Shown here: positions 17,942 to 26,466 of the stretch, piece after piece
Numbering within the stretch: the first letter of the stretch is position 1
Layout of the letters: each line of letters starts with the position of its first letter
From: Aristaeella hokkaidonensis
Lineage (GTDB): Bacteria; Bacillota; Clostridia; Christensenellales; Aristaeellaceae
DNA: 64,000 bases
NCBI RefSeq assembly: GCF_018128945.1
Contig: NZ_CP068393.1
Span: forward strand, 248,001-312,000
Reading direction: 5' to 3'
Notes under the pieces: generated by a model
Database searches by the model: none
Told to the model about the DNA's origin: nothing
What the model saw: only the letters and a program-made list of their open reading frames with translations
Position numbers and translations under genes: made by a program

Positions 17942-19291
17942 GTGAAAAACACATTTCGCGGCGGCGTACATCCCGCAGGTCATAAGGACCTGAGCCGGGA
18001 AAGCCGTCTGCGTCTCTTCGATCCGAAGGGAGAGATGGTTTTCCCGCTTTCCATGCACATTGGAAAACCCGCGAAACCGGTGGTGAAAAAGAATGATGAG
18101 GTGAAGGTGGGGCAGTTGCTCGCGGAAGCGGACGGCTTTGTTTCCGCACCGATTCATTCCAGCTGTTCGGGTAAGGTGAAGGCAATTGAAAAGCGCCGGG
18201 TGCTGGGCGGCGGCATGGCAGAATGCATTGTCATCGACAATGACGGAATGTTCACGCCCGCGGAAGATTATACCCAGCGGACGGACGCTTCCAAACTGTC
18301 CAACAGCGACATCATCCAGCGGGTACAGAAGGCCGGCATCGTCGGCCTGGGCGGCGCAGGTTTCCCGACGGCTGTAAAACTCCAGCCGAAGAATGCTGAC
18401 GCGATCGAATACGTGATCGCCAACGGCGCTGAGTGCGAGCCGTACCTGACCTGCAATGATCAGCTGATGCGGATCCATTCCAATGAGATCGCGGAAGGCC
18501 TGGAGCTGGTGCTTCGGCTTTTCCCGAACGCCGAAGGTGTAATCTGCATCGAGGATAACAAACCCGAAGCCATTGAGGCGATGAGCCGCGCTGTATCGGA
18601 TAAGCCGAAGATCAGCGTACGGACCATGATTACCAAGTACCCCCAGGGCGGTGAGCGCAGCCTGATCCAGGCTGTGGCCGGTGTGGATTTCCCCACCAGC
18701 AAGCTGCCCGCTGACGTGGGCTGCGTGGTGCAGAACGTCGGAACGCTGTACGCGATCCAGCGCGCTGTACTCTACGGAGAACCGCTGTTTAGCCAGTGCT
18801 TCACCATTACCGGTGAGGCGGTTGCAGAACCCGGAAACTATATGGTCCGGGTGGGCACCAGCTATGCCGAACTGCTGGAAGCAGCCGGCGGTGTGAAGGA
18901 AGGCATGGAGATCCGCAAGGCTCTCTCCGGCGGACCCATGATGGGTATTGCCATCGGTTCACTGGACATCCCGATCCAGAAGCAGAACAACGGCCTGACG
19001 CTGCTGGCGGAAGACCCGGTGGAAGCGGCGGAAGCCGTGATGACCAGCTGCCTGCGCTGCGGACGCTGCACAACGGTGTGCCCGATGGGCCTGACACCCC
19101 AGCTGATGTGCGACGCGGCGGTGGCCGGCGACCTGGAACGGTATGAGAAGAAGCTGTACGGCATGGACTGCATCCAGTGCGGCAGCTGCAGCTTTGCCTG
19201 CCCGGCCAAACGGCCCCTGACGCCTACGTTCAAGCAGGCGAAGGCAGAAATCCTTGAAAAGAGAAAACGGGAAGGAGGCGCTCAGAAGTGA
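17942..19291 (+). CDS. rnfC: Rnf complex subunit C
   Basis: About 449 residues. The GTG at 17942 gives the usual N-terminus (KNTFRGGVHP) and follows AAAGGAG; an ATG at 17921 overlaps that ribosome site. RnfC is the NADH- and FMN-binding peripheral subunit on the cytoplasmic side. The FMN/NAD region has GIVGLGGAGFPT and the NGAECEPYL motif. Two [4Fe-4S] motifs, CLRCGRCTTVCP and CIQCGSCSFACP, lie near residues 370-425. It opens a run of rnf genes with overlapping or very close ends. No convincing promoter was found in the 120 bases before it, so it may be read from the upstream envelope operon. Confidence 0.95.
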   Translation: MKNTFRGGVHPAGHKDLSRESRLRLFDPKGEMVFPLSMHIGKPAKPVVKKNDEVKVGQLLAEADGFVSAPIHSSCSGKVKAIEKRRVLGGGMAECIVIDNDGMFTPAEDYTQRTDASKLSNSDIIQRVQKAGIVGLGGAGFPTAVKLQPKNADAIEYVIANGAECEPYLTCNDQLMRIHSNEIAEGLELVLRLFPNAEGVICIEDNKPEAIEAMSRAVSDKPKISVRTMITKYPQGGERSLIQAVAGVDFPTSKLPADVGCVVQNVGTLYAIQRAVLYGEPLFSQCFTITGEAVAEPGNYMVRVGTSYAELLEAAGGVKEGMEIRKALSGGPMMGIAIGSLDIPIQKQNNGLTLLAEDPVEAAEAVMTSCLRCGRCTTVCPMGLTPQLMCDAAVAGDLERYEKKLYGMDCIQCGSCSFACPAKRPLTPTFKQAKAEILEKRKREGGAQK

Positions 19292-20841
19292 ATATGCTGA
19301 ATCTTTCCGCGGCTCCTCACGCAAGAGATAAATGGACTACTCCGTTCATCATGCGGATGGTCACCCTGAGCCTGCTGCCTGCCACGATTGTGGGTATCCT
19401 GGTATACGGCTGGAACGCCTTCGGCGTTGTGGCACTGGCAATTGTTTCCGCTGTGGCGTCTGAATGGCTTTTCTGCAAAGCCTGCAAAAAGCCCAGCACT
19501 ATCTGGGACGGCAGCGCGGTGGTTACCGGTCTTCTGCTGGCCCTGTCCCTGGGACCGCAGACGCCCCTGTATATCCCGGTGATCGGTTCCGTGTTCGCTA
19601 TTGTGGTATGCAAGTGCTGCTTCGGCGGTCTGGGCAAGAACTTCATCAACCCCGCACTGGCGGCCCGCTGCTTCCTGCTGATTTCCTTCGCAAACGCGAT
19701 GGCAATCAAGCCGATTGTGGACACAGTCGCGTCCGCGACTCCCGTCGGCGCTATGAAAGCCGGCGAGGTGGTGGATATCACCAAGATGTTCCTGGGCACG
19801 GCGGACGGCGTAATCGGCAGCTCCATCCTGGCGCTGCTGGTGGGCGGCCTGCTGCTCTGGAGCCTGGATATCATCCATGGCCAGATCTGCTTCTCCGTGC
19901 TGATCGGCTTCACCGTGTTCCTGGGCCTCTTCGGTGGAAAAGGCTTTGATCCCGCCTACCTGCTGGCGCACCTGTGCGGCGGCGGTGTGGTGATGGGTGC
20001 CTTCTTCATGGCCACGGACTATGTGACCAGTCCTGTCAGCCGCCTGGGTCAGTTCATTTACGGCTGCCTGATCGGCGTGCTGGGCGGACTGTTCCGCCTG
20101 AAGGGCAACACGGCAGACTCCTTCAGCTACGCGATCATTATCGGCAACGTATGCTCTCCCCTGATTGATACTTATATCGTTCAGAAACCCTTCGCCTACA
20201 GGAAGATCGGCAAGACCCGGAAGACCAGCAAAGAGCCCTTCCGGATTCCGAAGCCTGTGATCGCCCTGACGCTGATTGCGGCGATCGCCGGTGTGGCGCT
20301 GAGCGGTGTGTATTCCATGACCAAGGATACCATTGAAGAACAGAAGCTGCAGGCGGAGCGGGCTTCCTACAGGGAAGTGTGCCCCGAGGCAGAGACCTTT
20401 GAAGACTCCGAAGCCGCGAAGGCAAAGCTGGAAGAGCTGGCCGGCGGAAACTGGGGAACGAACTTCGGTTCCACCCGGATCAACGAGGCGATTGTGGGCA
20501 AGGATGCCGCCGGTAATGTGGTCGGCTATGCCCTGAGTGTCTCTTCCAAGGGCTTCGGCGGCGACGTAACCATGGCGCTGGGCCTGACCCCGGACGGCGA
20601 AGTGAAGAAGATTTCCTTCACGGAGCTGAATGAAACCGCGGGCCTGGGCATGCGGGCCAATGAGGACTCCTTCAAGGATCAGTTCCCGGGCAAGAGCGGC
20701 AGCGTGAGCCTGGTGAAGGGTGACGCCGGAGAGAACGAGATCAGTGCCCTGACCGGCGCGACCATCACCTCCACGGCTGTGACCAACGCCCTGAATGCCG
20801 GCCTGGACTTCTATGATACTGTGCTGAAAGGAGGCAACTGA
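19288..20841 (+). CDS. rnfD-rnfG: Rnf subunits D and G fused in one protein
   Basis: 517 residues where RnfD is normally about 320 and RnfG about 190. Residues 1-305 are RnfD: multiple helices, with the covalent FMN site SATP (T151). Residues about 320-517 are RnfG: one membrane helix, then an FMN-binding domain with GFGGDV and TGATIT (T492 as flavin-bearing threonine). The joint around residue 310 is a short basic linker with no stop or ribosome site, so the fusion looks genuine. The GTG at 19288 overlaps the rnfC stop and has GGAGG nine bases upstream. The fusion fixes two flavin carriers of the ion-pumping relay side by side. Confidence 0.92.
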   Translation: MNMLNLSAAPHARDKWTTPFIMRMVTLSLLPATIVGILVYGWNAFGVVALAIVSAVASEWLFCKACKKPSTIWDGSAVVTGLLLALSLGPQTPLYIPVIGSVFAIVVCKCCFGGLGKNFINPALAARCFLLISFANAMAIKPIVDTVASATPVGAMKAGEVVDITKMFLGTADGVIGSSILALLVGGLLLWSLDIIHGQICFSVLIGFTVFLGLFGGKGFDPAYLLAHLCGGGVVMGAFFMATDYVTSPVSRLGQFIYGCLIGVLGGLFRLKGNTADSFSYAIIIGNVCSPLIDTYIVQKPFAYRKIGKTRKTSKEPFRIPKPVIALTLIAAIAGVALSGVYSMTKDTIEEQKLQAERASYREVCPEAETFEDSEAAKAKLEELAGGNWGTNFGSTRINEAIVGKDAAGNVVGYALSVSSKGFGGDVTMALGLTPDGEVKKISFTELNETAGLGMRANEDSFKDQFPGKSGSVSLVKGDAGENEISALTGATITSTAVTNALNAGLDFYDTVLKGGN

Positions 20842-20842
20842 G

Positions 20843-21553
20843 ATGAAAAAGTATATCGAACGCCTCTGGAACGGCCTGATTAAAGAAAACCCGGTCCTTG
20901 TACTGATGCTGGGCATGTGCCCGGCGCTGGCGGTTTCCACCCAGGCGTCCAACGGCATCGGCATGGGCCTGAGCACGCTGGCCGTGCTGGTACTGAGCAA
21001 CTTCGTGATCAGCTGCCTGCGGAAGGTGATTCCGGATCAGGTCCGGCTTCCTGCCTACATCGTAATCGTCGCCAGCCTGGTGACGGTGACCGAACTGCTG
21101 ATTGAAGCATATCTGCCCAGCCTCTATGAGGCACTGGGCATCTACATTCCGCTGATCGTGGTGAACTGCATCATCCTCGGCCGTGCGGAAGCCTATGCGA
21201 ACAAACATACCCCGCTGCTGTCCGTGATGGACGGTATCGGCATGGGCCTTGGTTTTACCATTGCCCTGACCCTGGCGGGCATGATCCGTGAACTTCTCGG
21301 TGCGGGAACGGTCTTCGGATTCCGCCTGCTGCCGGAAAGCTTCGGTATGACGATCTTCATCCAGCCTCCGGGAGCCTTCCTGGTCTTCGCGCTGATCATT
21401 GCGGTGATGAATGCCATCGGCATCAAGACCCGTCAGCGCAAGCTGGTTGAGAGCGGCTGTGACGGCAACTGCGCACTGTGCAGCTCCGTATGCGAATCCC
21501 GGGATGCCGATCCGAAAGCTGAAGAAGAACAGAAGGGAGGCGCGGACGCATGA
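20843..21553 (+). CDS. rnfE: Rnf complex subunit E
   Basis: 236 residues, six membrane helices. The N-terminal block with KENPVLVLMLGMCPALA and ASNGIGMG and the VVNCIILGRAEAYA block are typical of RnfE/NqrD and carry the half-site cysteines thought to hold a membrane iron-sulfur cluster with RnfA. The C-terminal tail is longer than in proteobacterial RnfE and has four cysteines in 12 residues (CDGNCALCSSVC), a possible extra metal site. It starts one base after the previous stop and overlaps rnfA by four. Confidence 0.94.
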   Translation: MKKYIERLWNGLIKENPVLVLMLGMCPALAVSTQASNGIGMGLSTLAVLVLSNFVISCLRKVIPDQVRLPAYIVIVASLVTVTELLIEAYLPSLYEALGIYIPLIVVNCIILGRAEAYANKHTPLLSVMDGIGMGLGFTIALTLAGMIRELLGAGTVFGFRLLPESFGMTIFIQPPGAFLVFALIIAVMNAIGIKTRQRKLVESGCDGNCALCSSVCESRDADPKAEEEQKGGADA

Positions 21554-22134
21554 ATAACACGAGTCTGATTATGATCATCGTGACCAGCGCGCTGGTGCAC
21601 AATGTGGTGCTGAACCAGTTCCTGGGCATCTGTTCCTTCCTGGGCGTGAGCAAACAGATGAAGGCCTCCATCAGCCTGGGCGGCGCGGTCATCTTCGTTA
21701 TCACCATCGCCTCCGCTGTGGCAAGCCTGCTGTACGACTACGTCCTCAAGCCCCTGGGCATGGACTTCATGAAGACCATCATCTTCATCCTGGTCATTGC
21801 TGCCCTGGTGCAGATTGTGGAAATGTTCCTGAAGAAGAAGTCTCCGGCGGTTTACAAGGCCCTGGGCATCTATCTTCCCCTGATTACCACCAACTGCGCG
21901 GTGCTGGGCGTTGCCCTGACCAACGTGCAGGACGGCTACAACTTCATCCAGTGCGTGACCAGCGGCTTCGGCACGGCTGTGGGCTATACCATCGCCATCG
22001 TGCTGCTGGCGGGCATCCGGTCCCGGATCAATGAAAAGGACCTGCCCGCTCCGCTGCGGGGCGCGCCCATTGTCATGATCGCTGCCGCGCTGATGTCCAT
22101 CGCGTTTATGGGCTTCGGCGGCCTGGTACTGTGA
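21550..22134 (+). CDS. rnfA: Rnf complex subunit A
   Basis: 194 residues, the normal length, with six membrane helices. RnfA/NqrE motifs are clear: NVVLNQFLGICSFLGVS, then LPLITTNCAVLGVAL and FGTAVGYTIA. With RnfE it forms the inverted-topology membrane core that carries electrons across the membrane and couples them to sodium or proton transport. It overlaps the rnfE stop (ATGA). Confidence 0.96.
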   Translation: MNNTSLIMIIVTSALVHNVVLNQFLGICSFLGVSKQMKASISLGGAVIFVITIASAVASLLYDYVLKPLGMDFMKTIIFILVIAALVQIVEMFLKKKSPAVYKALGIYLPLITTNCAVLGVALTNVQDGYNFIQCVTSGFGTAVGYTIAIVLLAGIRSRINEKDLPAPLRGAPIVMIAAALMSIAFMGFGGLVL

Positions 22135-22150
22135 GAGGAGGGGCGGACAG

Positions 22151-22945
22151 ATGAACATTATTCTGATCACGACCCTGGTTATCGCGGTAATCGGTATCTG
22201 CGTCGGCGCGGGCCTGGTTTTCACCGGCAAGAAGTTTGCCGTGGAAGTGGACGAGCGGGAAGTGGCCGTTCGGGAAAAGCTCCCCGGCAACAACTGCGGC
22301 GCCTGTGGCTATGCAGGCTGTGACGCGCTGGCCGGCGCCATTGCCCGGGGCGAAGCTCCGGTAAACGCCTGCCCGGTAGGCGGCGCGCCTGTGGCCCAGG
22401 CAATCGGCGACATCATGGGCACCACTGCCGGTGCAATGGAACGCAAGGTTGCGTTCGTGGCCTGCAAGGGCACCTGCGAAGTGACAAAGAACCAGGGCAA
22501 CTATATCGGCATCAAGGACTGCCGGACCGCTGTGCTTTCCGGCATGAATATCACGGACTGTATCTACGGCTGCCTGGGCTTCGGCTCCTGCGCCGAGGTT
22601 TGTCCGGAACAGGCCATCTCCATTCAGAACGGTGTTGCCGTTGTGAACCGGAACCGCTGCGTCAGCTGCGGTCTGTGTGCCAAGACCTGCCCGAGGGGCC
22701 TGATCTCCCTGATTCCGGAAAGCCGGATCATCCGTGTTCAGTGCTCCAACCGGGACAAGGGTCCGGTTGTCCGGAAAATGTGCTCCGCCGGCTGCATCGG
22801 CTGCGGCCTGTGCGTAAAGCAGTGTGAATCCGAAGCCATCGTGTTTGACGGCACACTGGCCCGGATTGATCCGGAAAAGTGCACCCTCTGCGGCAAGTGC
22901 GCGGAGAAGTGCCCCGCCAAGGTCATCATGACCACTCCGAATTAA
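22151..22945 (+). CDS. rnfB: Rnf complex subunit B, ferredoxin-oxidising
   Basis: 264 residues. A membrane anchor (about 1-25) is followed by the four-cysteine domain (NNCGACGYAGCDALA) and then several [4Fe-4S] motifs, including CGLCAKTCP, CIGCGLCVKQC and CTLCGKCAEKCP. RnfB is the entry point for electrons from reduced ferredoxin on the cytoplasmic side. GAGGAGGGG precedes the ATG. The gene ends 13 bases before the FMN-NrfA chimera, which is therefore almost surely in the same transcript. Confidence 0.95.
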   Translation: MNIILITTLVIAVIGICVGAGLVFTGKKFAVEVDEREVAVREKLPGNNCGACGYAGCDALAGAIARGEAPVNACPVGGAPVAQAIGDIMGTTAGAMERKVAFVACKGTCEVTKNQGNYIGIKDCRTAVLSGMNITDCIYGCLGFGSCAEVCPEQAISIQNGVAVVNRNRCVSCGLCAKTCPRGLISLIPESRIIRVQCSNRDKGPVVRKMCSAGCIGCGLCVKQCESEAIVFDGTLARIDPEKCTLCGKCAEKCPAKVIMTTPN

Positions 22946-22958
22946 TGGAGGGAAGAAA

Positions 22959-25900
22959 ATGGACTATTTTGCTAAGAAACAATGGATCCGGATCGCAATC
23001 TGCGCGGTGCTGGTGGCGGCGATCGTCCTGGCGATGACCGGTGTGTTCAGCGGAACCGAATCCCTGAAGTATGACCCGTCCGCCAAGAAACTGGCTGCCG
23101 GTGAGTCTGAAGCGGAAGCAGCCATGAAGGGCTTTGGCGGCGACGTTACGGCGCATCTTGTCCTGGAGGGCAACACGGTCAAGGAACTGACCATCGATAC
23201 GCCGAACGAGACCGAAGGCCTGGGCAAGCGCGCGTCTGACGCGGAATTCACTGACCAGTTCATCGGCAAGGACGGTCCCTTCACCTTCGGTGAAAACGGC
23301 GTTGAAGCCCTGTCCGGTGCTACCGTGACTTCCACGGCTGCCCTGAAGGCGATCAACAAGGCCATCACCGGTGAGGAAGCGGCCGAAGAACCCGCCGCGG
23401 AAGAACCGGCCAAGGAACCTGAAGCGGCTGCGGCGGATGAGAATGCCATCACCGCAACGGAGCAGGGCTTCGGCGGCGACGTGACAGTACACGTCACCCT
23501 GGACGGCGACAAGATCCAGACACTGACCATTGATACGCCCAATGAAACCGCCGGCCTGGGCCAGCGGGCTTCCGAAGCGGCGTTCACCGATCAGTTCGTT
23601 GGCAAGAGCGGCCCCTTCACCTACGGCGAAGACGGAATCGAAGCGCTGACCGGTGCGACGATCACCTCCGAAGCTGCGCTGAAGGCGATCAACAGCGTTG
23701 TGCCGGCGGCTGAACAGAAGGAAGAAGCTGCACCGGCAGAAGAATCTGCAGAAGCGATCGGAACTGCTGCAACAGATGCTGCCGCTGTGACCGCATTGGA
23801 GCAGGGCTTCGGCGGCGACGTGACAGTGCACGTCACCCTGGACGGAGACAAGATCCAGGCACTGACCATCGATACACCCAATGAAACCGCCGGGCTGGGC
23901 CAGCGGGCTTCCGAAGCGGCCTTTACCGATCAGTTTATCGGCAAGAGCGGCCCCTTCACCTACGGCGAAGACGGAATCGAAGCGCTGACCGGCGCGACGA
24001 TCACCTCCAATGCCGCCCTGAAGGCGATCAACAGTGTGGTGCCCGCGGCTGAACAGAAGGAAGAAGCCGCCGCGACGGAAGAACCGGCTGCGGAAGCAAC
24101 GGCTGAACCTGTTGCTGAAGCGACAGCGGAACCTGCACCGGAAGCAACCGAAGCACCCGCGGAAAAGGCTGAGACAAAGCAGGAAGCTGCTTCTGACGGA
24201 CAGGCTTACGCTGTTTACCGTGCAACGAAGGAGAATGCCTTCAGCAAGGTAACGGTTACCGCTTCCGCCAAGAACGGCGCCCTGACAGACGTGAAGATCA
24301 CTTCCGAAGGCGAAGAGGGCAAGGACCTGCTGACGGATGAAATCCGCAGCGAGTGGGCCAAGGCCATCCTAGAAAGCGGCAGTGCGGCGCCGGATGCCAT
24401 CACAGGCGCGACCCTGAAATTCTCCGCCGGTTCCGTGCAGGAAGCCATGGAAGAAATCCTGGCCCGGATGAACGGGGAAACTGCTGTGGCTCCTGCTGAA
24501 GAGCCTGCGGCTGAAGAACCCAAGGCTGAGGAACCTGCCGCAGAAGAAGCCGTTTCCGAAACAAAGGAAGAGCCTGCTGCAGCCGCCCCTGAAAAGGTGG
24601 TACCGCTTTATGCTGCCTACCGTGCGGAAGCTGAGAACAACTTCAGTAAGGTAACAGTCATTGCTTCAGCGAAGAACGGACAGCTGACGGCTGTAAAAAT
24701 CCTCTCCGAGGGAGAAGGAAACAACGACCTGCTGACGGATACCATCCGAGAGGAGTGGGCCAAGGCGATCCTGGAGAGCGGCAGCGCGGCTCCGGATGCC
24801 ATCACCGGCGCAACCCTGCAGTTCTCTGCCGGTTCCGTGCAGAAAGCCATGGAGGAGATCCTGGCAAAGATGGCGGGCGGCGGGACAGCTGCGGATAAAC
24901 CTGCGGCAGAGACGCCTGCGGAAGAACCCAAGGAAGAGAATAATACATCCGCGATAAGCGGCAGCGATATGCTGTCGCTTATCGCTGTTTCTATGGGTAA
25001 AGAACAGGAAAACAGTTATGTGACAGATTATCTGGAACAGGATCCGTATCTGGTGAACATTTATGAAGGATATGGGTTTGCAAAGGATTATGGCAGCGCA
25101 CGCGGACATTCCTACACCCTGACGGATGTGGCAAAGACACAGCGGCCGCATCCAAAGGCCAACTGCCTGACCTGCAAGACGCCGGATATGCACAAGATGA
25201 TTGAGGAACTGGGCGTCGGCGTTTATTCCATGGCTTTTGACGAGGTCATGGCTCAGATGACACAGCCGATCTCCTGTTATACCTGTCATGGAGCGGATGA
25301 CGGCAACGGCGGCAAGATGGTTGTCACCCACCAGTATGTGAACGAGGCGCTGGGCGCGAACATCAGTGAAATCAAGGCGGCATCGCTGTCCTGCGGACAG
25401 TGCCATATTGAATACTATTTCACGCCGGAAGACAGCGAAACCATGATGCCGTACCACAGCAAGGCGGAAATGACGCCTGAGGCGATCCTGGCCTATTATG
25501 ACGCAATGGGCTTCTTCGACTGGGAACAGCCGGGAACCGGAACAAAGATGCTCAAGGCGCAGCATCCGGAACTGGAAACCTGGGCGTATGGCAAACATGC
25601 CGCCATGCTCAGCTGCGCCGACTGCCATATGCCGACAGTCACAATGGAGAACGGCATGCAGTATCACGATCATCACCTGGTGAGCCCGCTGCAGAACGAA
25701 GTTCTGCTGGAAAAATGCGCTTCCTGTCATGGGAACGCTGATAACACCATTGCCCTGGTGCAGGATATTCAGGCGAAAGTTACAGCGCGTGAGACAGAAG
25801 TGGGCAACCTGCTGTCCGGTCTGAAGGATAAACTGACGGAGACGGTTTCCGCCGGACAGATGGGCGAAGAAGATCTGAATGCGGTTCGGAAACTGCATCG

Positions 25901-26390
25901 TGAAGCGCAGTGGTTCTTTGATTTCTGCTATGTGGAAAACTCAGAGGGTGCACATAACTCCGCACTGGCCTACCGCTGTCTGGACACTGCTGAAACGAAG
26001 ATCGGCGAAGCTATGAATCTGATTGCTTCTGCGGGAATGACAGACGTAAGCGCACAGATGCCTTCCGAGGAAGCACCTGCAGAAGAAGAGGCGGCTCCGA
26101 AAACGCCTCCGATGTATGCAGGCTATCGTGTGGAAAAGGAAAACGCGTTCAGTAAGATTACTGTTATCGCATCCGCCAGGAACGGGATGCTGACCAGCAT
26201 GAAGATCCTTTCGGAAGGTGAAGAGGGAAAAGATCTGCTGACGGATGAAATCAAAGAGGAATGGGCGAAGGCTGTTCTGGAGAGCCAAAGCGCGGCACCG
26301 GATGCCATTACCGGCGCAACGCTTGCATTTTCTGCAGCTTCTGTACAGGAAGCGGTAACAGAAATACTGGACAAGGCGTCCGGCAGATAA
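22959..26390 (+). CDS. nrfA: Membrane-anchored chimera: six FMN-binding domains plus pentaheme NrfA nitrite reductase
   Basis: 1143 residues in one uninterrupted frame. One N-terminal anchor helix (about 7-30). FMN domains 1-3 (about 55-137, 168-245, 282-360) are close to the RnfG domain, each with GFGGDV and (S/T)GATxTS. FMN-like domains 4-5 (about 416-504 and 550-638) and 6 (1052-1140) are a second type, each with AITGATL. Ala/Glu/Pro-rich linkers join them. Residues about 665-1025 are ammonia-forming nitrite reductase: haem 1 motif CLTCK (736-740), with the lysine ligand typical of NrfA, then CYTCH, CGQCH, CADCH and CASCH (773, 812, 886, 920). Active-site residues are present: R715 (ARGHSY), the tyrosine after CGQCH (IEYY) and H869 (KAQHPE). 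It probably reduces nitrite to ammonia on the outer face, using flavins fed by Rnf; the electron route is inferred. Confidence 0.9.
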   Translation: MDYFAKKQWIRIAICAVLVAAIVLAMTGVFSGTESLKYDPSAKKLAAGESEAEAAMKGFGGDVTAHLVLEGNTVKELTIDTPNETEGLGKRASDAEFTDQFIGKDGPFTFGENGVEALSGATVTSTAALKAINKAITGEEAAEEPAAEEPAKEPEAAAADENAITATEQGFGGDVTVHVTLDGDKIQTLTIDTPNETAGLGQRASEAAFTDQFVGKSGPFTYGEDGIEALTGATITSEAALKAINSVVPAAEQKEEAAPAEESAEAIGTAATDAAAVTALEQGFGGDVTVHVTLDGDKIQALTIDTPNETAGLGQRASEAAFTDQFIGKSGPFTYGEDGIEALTGATITSNAALKAINSVVPAAEQKEEAAATEEPAAEATAEPVAEATAEPAPEATEAPAEKAETKQEAASDGQAYAVYRATKENAFSKVTVTASAKNGALTDVKITSEGEEGKDLLTDEIRSEWAKAILESGSAAPDAITGATLKFSAGSVQEAMEEILARMNGETAVAPAEEPAAEEPKAEEPAAEEAVSETKEEPAAAAPEKVVPLYAAYRAEAENNFSKVTVIASAKNGQLTAVKILSEGEGNNDLLTDTIREEWAKAILESGSAAPDAITGATLQFSAGSVQKAMEEILAKMAGGGTAADKPAAETPAEEPKEENNTSAISGSDMLSLIAVSMGKEQENSYVTDYLEQDPYLVNIYEGYGFAKDYGSARGHSYTLTDVAKTQRPHPKANCLTCKTPDMHKMIEELGVGVYSMAFDEVMAQMTQPISCYTCHGADDGNGGKMVVTHQYVNEALGANISEIKAASLSCGQCHIEYYFTPEDSETMMPYHSKAEMTPEAILAYYDAMGFFDWEQPGTGTKMLKAQHPELETWAYGKHAAMLSCADCHMPTVTMENGMQYHDHHLVSPLQNEVLLEKCASCHGNADNTIALVQDIQAKVTARETEVGNLLSGLKDKLTETVSAGQMGEEDLNAVRKLHREAQWFFDFCYVENSEGAHNSALAYRCLDTAETKIGEAMNLIASAGMTDVSAQMPSEEAPAEEEAAPKTPPMYAGYRVEKENAFSKITVIASARNGMLTSMKILSEGEEGKDLLTDEIKEEWAKAVLESQSAAPDAITGATLAFSAASVQEAVTEILDKASGR
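23458..24071 (+). repeat. Tandem DNA repeat coding FMN domains 2 and 3 of the chimera
   Basis: Two units of about 280 bases, 23458-23735 and 23800-24071, are nearly identical in DNA, including third codon positions and the start of the linker. Domain 1 is more diverged. This points to a recent in-frame duplication within the gene. Confidence 0.75.
24951..24985 (+). repeat. Inverted repeat at the FMN/NrfA junction, inside the coding sequence
   Basis: GCGATAAGCG (24951-24960) pairs with CGCTTATCGC (24976-24985). The inner CAGC/GCTG arms extend the stem to 15 bp around loop GATAT. It lies where the linker ends and the NrfA part begins. Confidence 0.7.
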
Positions 26391-26412
26391 AAAGAACCGG
26401 CTGAATCATTAC

Positions 26413-26445
26413 GGAGACCGCGGACGTAATGCATCCGCGGTCTCC
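26413..26445 (+). terminator. Hairpin between the FMN-NrfA gene and resB
   Basis: Perfect 12-bp stem GGAGACCGCGGA/TCCGCGGTCTCC with a nine-base loop. It is followed by CTTGT rather than a T run, so it may attenuate transcription or protect the upstream message rather than end it fully. Confidence 0.6.
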
Positions 26446-26466
26446 CTTGTATAAGGAAAAGAGATC

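Noticed and set aside
19282..21000. A 570-codon minus-strand frame opposite rnfD-rnfG
   Set aside because: It is the shadow of a strongly conserved Rnf gene; its Gly/His/Gln/Arg-rich translation has no domain.
23458..24071. Regularly spaced repeats that might look like a CRISPR array
   Set aside because: The units are about 280 bases, in frame and code FMN domains; there are no short repeats with unique spacers and no cas genes.
22959..24950. Possibility that the FMN part and the NrfA part are two genes joined by an assembly error
   Set aside because: The frame is continuous, a sixth FMN domain of the same type as 4 and 5 follows NrfA, and no stop, ribosome site or signal peptide lies at the joint. 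It still deserves a read-level check.
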